Positions 58,584 to 64,000 of a stretch of 64,000 bases of DNA are shown here, one piece after another. Location: assembly GCF_005876855.1 (NCBI RefSeq), contig NZ_QLAE01000018.1:26369-90368 (forward strand), read 5' to 3'. The notes beneath the pieces are model-generated. The model was not told the origin of the DNA, did no database searches, and saw only the letters and a program-made list of their open reading frames with translations. The DNA is from Stutzerimonas nosocomialis. GTDB taxonomy: Bacteria; Pseudomonadota; Gammaproteobacteria; Pseudomonadales; Pseudomonadaceae. The translations under genes were made by a program, and so were the position numbers. Position 1 is the first letter of the stretch; each line of letters opens with the position of its first letter.

Positions 58584-60584
58584 TCAGGCGTGGGGCTTGT
58601 TGCGGATGGTCTTCATCAGGTCGTCCGGGGTGATGTATCCGACCACGCTGGCCGTGCTGCCCGGTTGCGGCAGGTTGAGGATGTTGCCCTTGATCTTGCC
58701 GATCACGTGCATCTCGCAGGGTTTGCAGTCGAACTTCAGGGTCAGTACCTCGTCGCCGTGCACCAGCTGCATCGGCGCGACCTTGGTGCGTACGCCGGTG
58801 ACGCCCTTGGCCTGTTTCGGGCACAGGTTGAAGGAGAAGCGCAGGCAGTGCTTGGTGATCATCACCGGCACTTCGCCGGTTTCCTCGTGGGCCTCGTAGG
58901 CCGCGTCGATCAGCTCCACGCCGTAGCGCTGGTAGAAGGCGCGGGCCTTCTCGTTGTAGACATTGGCCAGGAAGGTCAGGTGCGACTCGGGGTAGACCGG
59001 TGGCGGCACGCTGACCGCCTTGCGGCCGCCCAGCGGGCGGATGGCTTCGCGGGCGACGGTCAGCGCCTCGACGGCTTCGCGGCGCAGGGCCTTGAGCTGC
59101 GAGTTGGGGATGAAGAACGCCTGGGGCGCGTCCACCTCGACCTCCTCGGCGTGGTAGATCGTGGTACCCAGCTGGCTCAGCAGGTCGGCGATCTGGCCGG
59201 GCACCTGCTCGGGCTTCTTCGCTTCACCGAAGGGCCCGGCCAGCGAGACCGTGGCATAGGCGCCTTCTTCGCTGGTGACGTGCAGCTCCAGGTCGTCCGC
59301 CCGCAGCCGGGCCAGCCAGCGCACGCCGATGCGGCGTTCGGCCGAAGTCTTGAGCAGCGCCTGCTGCCAGTTGTGGTCCAGGTTGCGGTTCAGCGGATGG
59401 TTCGGCCGCAGCTGGCGCAGCGCGGCGGGCATCTCGTTGGGCTCGACGCGGTACCGCCAGAACGACTGGCCGTCCTCGTCGAACTGCTCCAGCGGCTCGA
59501 CCACGCTGGCGCGGAAACCCACCACCTCACGCTTGACCAGCACGTTCAGCCCGTCGCCGTTGGACAGCGGCTCGCGGGTCTGGACGGTGAGGTCGTGCTT
59601 GCCGACCTTGAGCACTTCACCCACGGCAAGGCCGGTGAAGGTCGGCGAATCGAAGGCGCCGATGTCGATCTTGCGGTCGGTGACGAAGTAGTCGGTGCTG
59701 CCGCGGTGGAAGGTCTTGTCCGGGTCCGGCACGAAGAAGTGCTCGGTGCGACCGCTGGAGGCGCGGACCAGGTCGGTGCGGTCCTCGAGGATCTCGTCGA
59801 GGCGCTGGCGGTAGTAAGCGGTGATGTTCTTCACGTAGCTCACATCCTTGTAGCGGCCCTCTATCTTGAACGAGCGCACGCCGGCATCGACCAGCGCCCG
59901 CAGGTTGGCGCTCTGGTTGTTGTCCTTCATCGACAGCAGGTGCTTGTCGAAGGCCACCACGCGGCCCTGGTCGTCCTTGAGCGTGTAGGGCAGGCGGCAC
60001 GCCTGGGAGCAGTCGCCGCGGTTGGCGCTGCGGCCGGTCTGCGCGTGGGAAATGTTGCACTGGCCGGAAAACGCCACGCACAGGGCGCCGTGGATGAAGA
60101 ACTCGATGGCCGAGTCCACCTCATCGGCGATCGCGCGGATCTCGCGCAGGTTCAGCTCGCGTGCCAGCACCAGCTGCGAGAAGCCGGCCTTGGACAGGAA
60201 CCTCGCGCGCTCCAGGGTGCGGATGTCGGTCTGGGTGCTGGCGTGCAGCTCGATCGGCGGGATGTCCATTTCCATCACGCCCATGTCCTGCACGATCAGC
60301 GCATCGACGCCGATCTCGTACAGCTGCCAGATCAGCGCGCGCGCCGCTTCCAGCTCGTCGTCATGGAGGATGGTGTTGAGGGTGACGAACACCCGCGCGT
60401 GGAACAGGTGGGCGAATTTCACCAGTTCGGCGATGTCCGCGACGCTGTTCTCGGCGTTGTGCCGCGCGCCGAAACTCGGCCCGCCGATGTACACCGCATC
60501 GGCGCCATGCAGGATGGCCTCGCGCGCGATGGACGCATCCCGCGCGGGGGAGAGCAGTTCGAGATGGTGCTGGGGTAGGGACAT
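58584..60584 (-). CDS. rlhA: 23S rRNA 5-hydroxycytidine C2501 synthase (U32 peptidase family)
   Basis: This 666-residue U32-family protein, similar in length to E. coli RlhA (YdcP), hydroxylates C2501 of 23S rRNA using prephenate-derived chemistry. The family core is visible in LELLSPARDASIAREAILHGADAVYIGG, HGALCVAFSGQCN and RGDCSQACRLPY, followed by FKIEGRYKDVSYV. The C-terminal domain ends with paired cysteines (LCPK and DCKPCEM). The ATG at 60584 was chosen because homology begins there; 70 upstream codons lack similarity. Confidence 0.9.
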   Translation of the reverse strand: MSLPQHHLELLSPARDASIAREAILHGADAVYIGGPSFGARHNAENSVADIAELVKFAHLFHARVFVTLNTILHDDELEAARALIWQLYEIGVDALIVQDMGVMEMDIPPIELHASTQTDIRTLERARFLSKAGFSQLVLARELNLREIRAIADEVDSAIEFFIHGALCVAFSGQCNISHAQTGRSANRGDCSQACRLPYTLKDDQGRVVAFDKHLLSMKDNNQSANLRALVDAGVRSFKIEGRYKDVSYVKNITAYYRQRLDEILEDRTDLVRASSGRTEHFFVPDPDKTFHRGSTDYFVTDRKIDIGAFDSPTFTGLAVGEVLKVGKHDLTVQTREPLSNGDGLNVLVKREVVGFRASVVEPLEQFDEDGQSFWRYRVEPNEMPAALRQLRPNHPLNRNLDHNWQQALLKTSAERRIGVRWLARLRADDLELHVTSEEGAYATVSLAGPFGEAKKPEQVPGQIADLLSQLGTTIYHAEEVEVDAPQAFFIPNSQLKALRREAVEALTVAREAIRPLGGRKAVSVPPPVYPESHLTFLANVYNEKARAFYQRYGVELIDAAYEAHEETGEVPVMITKHCLRFSFNLCPKQAKGVTGVRTKVAPMQLVHGDEVLTLKFDCKPCEMHVIGKIKGNILNLPQPGSTASVVGYITPDDLMKTIRNKPHA

Positions 60585-60838
60585 GGGCGCGGACCGGGTG
60601 TGTTCGAAAGTCGCGCATTGTAATGGCTCGCGGGCGGTTTGGGATTGGCCACTGGACATGTGGGCCGGCCGAGCGGCTCCCGTCTGACCAGGGGGCCGGT
60701 TGCCGGGCCGTTGCGTCTCTTTTCCGCGCAAGCGGCCGTGCGGAGTGCGCCTGTCCGCCAATCGCTTTCGCATCCCAGGACAGGGTCCCGGCAAGCGCGG
60801 GCGTGATTCTCTCCGAGCTTCTAACGATTGCTGATTAA

Positions 60839-60857
60839 AATGATTACGAATCTCATT
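60839..60857. promoter_or_regulatory. Fur box upstream of the siderophore receptor
   Basis: AATGATTACGAATCTCATT is a 19-bp near-palindrome of the Fur type (AATGATAATNATTATCATT-like), about 95 bp upstream of the TonB-dependent receptor. Flanking TGATTAAAATGATTA and GATTGATTATTATC sequences extend the AT-rich hexamer pattern, so overlapping sites are likely. Iron repression is expected. Confidence 0.8.
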
Positions 60858-60950
60858 AGCGATTGATTATTATCGCTCGTCCGCGAACGCCTGACCTTTG
60901 GTTACAAAAAACAAGGCACGCGGCTGACCCCCCACATCGAGGATCGCAAT

Positions 60951-63080
60951 ATGACTGGCAACACCGCCGGGCTTGATAAGGCACGGACACCTTGGCGACT
61001 GACCACCACCGCTTTCCTGTGCTGCGCGCCGCTGGTCGCGGCTCCCCTGAGCGCCAGCGCGCAGGAGTCGCGCCGCGCGGAAGGGCAGGAGCCGTTTCGC
61101 CTCGCACCCCTGATCGTCAATGCCAACGCCTCCGCGGGTGACGACTCGAGCACCGTGGTGGCTCAGGAGCTCTGGGTCGGTGGCAAGGTACCGACCAGCA
61201 TTCTCGATACACCCGCTTCGGTTTCCGTGGTTACCGAGAAGGAAATCGCGCAGCGCAGCGCCAGCACCACCGAAGAGGTGCTGCAGTACACGCCGGGCGT
61301 CATTACCGACTACTACGGTACCGACGACCGCAACGACTACTTCAAGATCCGCGGCTTTCAGGCCACCACCTACCGCGACGGCCTGACCCTGGGCTCGATG
61401 CGCGGCGTCCGCGAAGAGCCCTTCGCCTACGAGCGGGTCGAGGTGCTGCGGGGCGCCAACTCCACGCTGTTCGGCCCGGCGGACCCGGGCGGCTCGGTGA
61501 ACTTCGTGAGCAAGAAGCCGCGTTTCGAGCGGTTCGGCCAGGGCTACGTGACCTACGGCTCCTTCGATCATGTCGAAACCGGCATCGACGTCGGGGATTC
61601 GCTGAACGAAGACCAGACGCTGGCCTACCGCTTCACCGGCAAGATCCAGAACAGCGACCGCGAGTACGACCACTCCCAGGACGACGACCGGTTCGTGATG
61701 GGCGGCCTGACCTGGGCGCCGACGGCCTTCACCTCGGCCACCGTGCTGCTGGACTACCTCAAGCGTGACAGCACGCCGAACAGCGGCGGTTACCCGCTGG
61801 ACAGGGAATACGACCGCAGCGATTTCTTTGGCGAGCCCGGCTTCAACTACCACGACGTCGAGCGCACCGGTGTCACCGGGTTCGTCACCCACGACTTCGA
61901 CAATGGCTTCGTGCTGCGCGGCAACCTGCGCTACAGCGAGCTGACCGACGACTTCGGCTACATCTACATCAACGACACCCCCGCGCGGGCTGGCACCACG
62001 GTGGGCCGTGACTACTTCGGCACCGACAGCGAAGCCGAGGAGCTGATCGGCAACCTGATCCTGCAATACGATGCCCGCTTCGAGAACATCGACAGCAGCA
62101 CCCTGGTGGGCGTGGAATACCGCGATGCCTCGACCGAAGACACCTCCATCTACGGGAATGCGAGCCCGATCGACCTGGCCAATCCGGTGTTCAGCGGTGC
62201 GCCGACCGGTCTGAACGTCTACAGCCGCAACAAGCAGGACTACACCACCAAGTCCCTGTTCCTGCAGCAGAACCTGTCCTTCTACGAGCGCTTCATCGTC
62301 ACCGCGGGTGTGCGCAACGATTCCATGGACCTGTCCAGCACCGACATCACCGCGACCCGATCCTCGGACAACTTCTCGGAAACCTCCCTGCGCGGTGCAC
62401 TGACCTACAGGGTCACCGACGAGATTTCCACCTACGTCAGCATGGTCGAATCCGTCGCGCCGCCGCAGATCGGCGTCACCCCGGAGCGCGGCAAGCAGTA
62501 CGAGCTTGGCGTGAAGTATTCGCCGTCCGGCATGAATGCGCTGTTTTCCGCCGCCGTGTATGACCTGACTCAGGAAGACGTCACCATCGCCGTGGTGCAG
62601 CCCGGCACTGGCGCCATCGTGCGTGAGACCATTGGCGAGTCCCAGGTGCGCGGCCTCGATCTGGAAGCCAAGGCCGAGCTGACCGCCAACCTGAGCCTGG
62701 TCGGCGGCTATTCCTACATGGAAACGGAAGTCATCCGCGGCACGGTCTTCGGGGGAACCTCGATCAAGGGTAACGAGTTCGACGCGGCGCCCAAGCATTC
62801 GGCGTCCTTGTGGACCTACTACAGCCTGCCGGGCACGGACATGAGCGTCGGCCTGGGTGCCCGTTACATCGGCGCCTATTACTTCGATGCCGTCAACAGC
62901 GCCAAGAGCGATGCCACCACGCTGTTCGACGCCGCCTTCAACTACCAGATCGCCCGAGGCACCGACCTTGCCGTCAACGTCAGCAACCTGCTGGACGAGC
63001 AGCACGTGGTCGGCTCCGGCACCGCGGATTACTACAACCCCGGCCGCGAGATCACGGCCAAGCTGAGCTACAGCTGGTAA
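60951..63080 (+). CDS. TonB-dependent siderophore receptor
   Basis: This 709-residue outer-membrane receptor has a long signal peptide (to about residue 38) and a plug domain (VVTEKEIAQRSASTTEEVLQYTPGV, FKIRGF, YERVEVLRGANSTLFGPADPGGSVNFVSKKP). The barrel ends LSYSW with C-terminal Trp. It belongs to the FhuA/FoxA-like ferri-siderophore class; the ligand is not predictable. There is no N-terminal STN signalling domain, so it does not drive an anti-sigma cascade. No synthesis genes adjoin it. Fur control is indicated by the upstream box. Confidence 0.92.
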   Translation: MTGNTAGLDKARTPWRLTTTAFLCCAPLVAAPLSASAQESRRAEGQEPFRLAPLIVNANASAGDDSSTVVAQELWVGGKVPTSILDTPASVSVVTEKEIAQRSASTTEEVLQYTPGVITDYYGTDDRNDYFKIRGFQATTYRDGLTLGSMRGVREEPFAYERVEVLRGANSTLFGPADPGGSVNFVSKKPRFERFGQGYVTYGSFDHVETGIDVGDSLNEDQTLAYRFTGKIQNSDREYDHSQDDDRFVMGGLTWAPTAFTSATVLLDYLKRDSTPNSGGYPLDREYDRSDFFGEPGFNYHDVERTGVTGFVTHDFDNGFVLRGNLRYSELTDDFGYIYINDTPARAGTTVGRDYFGTDSEAEELIGNLILQYDARFENIDSSTLVGVEYRDASTEDTSIYGNASPIDLANPVFSGAPTGLNVYSRNKQDYTTKSLFLQQNLSFYERFIVTAGVRNDSMDLSSTDITATRSSDNFSETSLRGALTYRVTDEISTYVSMVESVAPPQIGVTPERGKQYELGVKYSPSGMNALFSAAVYDLTQEDVTIAVVQPGTGAIVRETIGESQVRGLDLEAKAELTANLSLVGGYSYMETEVIRGTVFGGTSIKGNEFDAAPKHSASLWTYYSLPGTDMSVGLGARYIGAYYFDAVNSAKSDATTLFDAAFNYQIARGTDLAVNVSNLLDEQHVVGSGTADYYNPGREITAKLSYSW

Positions 63081-63153
63081 TACCCTCTGGCCCAGGACCC
63101 GCTGCCCGCGTCTGCGAGCTGGGCGGCGGTGCGAGGGCCGTCCTGTGAGGCTT

Positions 63154-63185
63154 CTGGCCGATCACGCAAACGAGTGATCGGCCAG
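63154..63185 (+). terminator. Hairpin after the siderophore receptor gene
   Basis: CTGGCCGATCAC (63154-63165) and GTGATCGGCCAG (63174-63185) form a perfect 12-bp stem with an eight-base loop, 74 bp after the receptor stop. The T tract is weak. Confidence 0.65.
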
Positions 63186-63640
63186 GCCCGTCTCTACGCA
63201 CGCGCCGTGCGCAATCCTTGATAACGCCTCGACTCCCGCGCGCGGCTGCAGCCGCAGCGAACCTCTCCCAACCGTGATGGTTGCCGGGTCACCGCTTCGC
63301 GGCGATGGGGCAGTGTGGCTGTCTCCATGACCGAGCTTGATTTCTGCCTGTCGTGCTTGCGTCGCATCGGCAGTGCGCCCGTAGCGGCTCGATGAACCAC
63401 GAACGTCGGCGAGACGGCGTGGCCGTTCCGAAACGCTGCGTCACCGGAGGGCCTATGTTTGCGGTGATGTCCGGGCAGGGCGTGGCTGCTCAACAGGCTT
63501 GCGGGTTGCAACCGCCCTGGGTTCGCAGCGCCGATACCCGGGGTAAGCCCTGTAGGGCGGGTGAAACCCGCGCGGCGGCACCGCGTGTTCGGTTCATACA
63601 ATCCTCACAGCGTGCCTTCCCCAGGCACACCCCTGTCCTG
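63186..63640. other. Gene-free stretch after the receptor
   Basis: No convincing gene. Frames here lack ribosome sites and family similarity. GTAGGGCGGGTGAAACCCGC at about 63552-63571 is another REP-like inverted repeat of the type common in this group. The region appears to be a zone of accumulated repeats and mobile-element debris. Confidence 0.5.
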
Positions 63641-63751
63641 GAGGGCGCGAACGACCCCATCAAGACGATCGGACGCATGGCCTACGGACTTCCGGGACTC
63701 GGCGTATCTCTTCTGACAATCAAGGCCGCCTTCTCTGGGAAGGCGCGATGA
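63631..63751 (+). pseudogene. Decayed transposase C-terminus, ISL3-like
   Basis: The frame reads VLEGANDPIKTIGRMAYG, which matches the conserved C-terminal region of ISL3-family transposases (N-x-IK-x-I-RMAYG-FRD-x-AYF). It then loses frame. Deleting one base after RMAYG restores FRDSAYL, and one more frame change restores FLTIKAAFSGKAR followed by a stop. The remnant therefore carries two frameshifts and lacks everything upstream. No intact inverted repeats were found. Confidence 0.65.
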
Positions 63752-63785
63752 CTCTTTCTTGGCGGGGACGCCGGAGCGTTGGGGA

Positions 63786-63811
63786 CATTCCCACGCGGGG
63801 ACGTGGGAACG
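63786..63811. repeat. REP-like palindrome (TTCCCACG/CGTGGGAA)
   Basis: TTCCCACG (63788-63795) and CGTGGGAA (63802-63809) form an inverted repeat, part of a CATTCCCACG...CGTGGGAACG unit. Elements of this form are very common dispersed repeats in Pseudomonas. It lies about 35 bp after the transposase remnant. Confidence 0.65.
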
Positions 63812-63901
63812 GATAGGTAATGTCACGTGGTACCGCAGATTCGAAAGGAGAGGGTGCGGCTGGCCAGATCATGACTCGCCGCACCTGCGTGGCGCCTGTG
63901 G

Positions 63902-64000
63902 TCAGAAGTCGATGCTCATGCCCACGACTACCCGGCGTCCGTCCAGTACCACTTCATAGTCCTCGTTCGAGACTTCCTTGTCGGCGACGTTGTAGAGGCC
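63902..64000 (-). CDS. TonB-dependent receptor (3' end only)
   Basis: The last 32 codons of a minus-strand gene are visible. They read GLYNVADKEV, then a dY-type segment, and RRVVVGMSIDF before the stop. The ending, with a GLYN-x-x-DKE turn, Gly-Arg-Arg and C-terminal Phe, is characteristic of TonB-dependent receptors, particularly haem or haemoglobin types. The rest lies beyond the right edge. It converges with the Fur-boxed receptor, so two iron receptors may lie side by side. Confidence 0.72.
   Translation of the reverse strand, partial: GLYNVADKEVSNEDYEVVLDGRRVVVGMSIDF

Noticed and set aside
63353-63630. Possible gene upstream of the transposase remnant
   Set aside because: No ribosome site, no recognisable domain and mixed repeat content; only the last part matches a transposase.

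Overview
The window is a high-GC chromosomal segment of a Pseudomonadaceae bacterium, most likely of the Stutzerimonas (Pseudomonas stutzeri) group. The main evidence is the gene order LysR regulator / adhC / fghA / ispF / truD / surE / pcm / nlpD / rpoS / rsmZ, the classic Pseudomonas rpoS neighbourhood. The Pseudomonas-type regulatory RNA rsmZ and palindromic REP-like repeats agree with this. I see no tRNA, rRNA, CRISPR array, prophage or replication origin. The only clear mobile-element trace is a decayed transposase 3' end near 63.6-63.75 kb.

Layout. 1-5 kb: the start of a ribosome-associated HPF/RaiA-family gene, a glutathione-dependent formaldehyde detoxification unit (divergent LysR regulator, adhC, fghA), and an ArsR-type regulator with an old-yellow-enzyme reductase. 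5-11.4 kb: ispF-truD-surE-pcm, tightly overlapping, then a DUF368 polyprenyl-phosphate transporter, nlpD, rpoS, and rsmZ with a GacA-type upstream box. 11.4-20.1 kb: housekeeping and transport genes (small acidic protein, GNAT, sodium:solute symporter, outer-membrane barrel, nitronate monooxygenase, MOSC protein, dGTPase, YajD-type HNH protein, EamA exporter). 20.1-28.4 kb: a chemoreceptor with a large periplasmic helical domain, a YeeN-type YebC protein, a GhrA-type reductase, an inositol-monophosphatase-family enzyme, a TSUP permease and several small conserved proteins.

28.5-31 kb: a three-gene phosphate-related operon (Na/Pi cotransporter, small coiled coil, PstS-like binding protein). 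31-34.4 kb: a periplasmic GH3 beta-glucosidase and a CAP-domain secreted protein. 34.4-38.7 kb: glycerol catabolism (glpD, glpR, glpK) with recognisable GlpR-type operators but no glpF. 39-44.2 kb: parvulin PpiC and a MarR-controlled tripartite efflux operon (outer-membrane factor, EmrA, EmrB). 44.4-48.1 kb: a lipoprotein, a stress-type protein and a large Suv3-like helicase with a C-terminal zinc ribbon.

48.2-53.6 kb holds the most unusual locus: five co-directional genes encoding an arylsulfotransferase-family beta-propeller, two membrane proteins, a PAPS-type sulfotransferase, and a fusion of an eroded CysN-like GTPase to an intact APS kinase. Together they look like a dedicated sulfation pathway with no recognised product. 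53.8-58.6 kb: a membrane protein, DUF72, SotB efflux, an exported protein and two tandem tiny acidic proteins. 58.6-64 kb: the rRNA hydroxylase RlhA, a Fur-box-controlled TonB-dependent siderophore receptor, a stretch of repeats and transposase debris, and the 3' end of a second TonB-dependent receptor.
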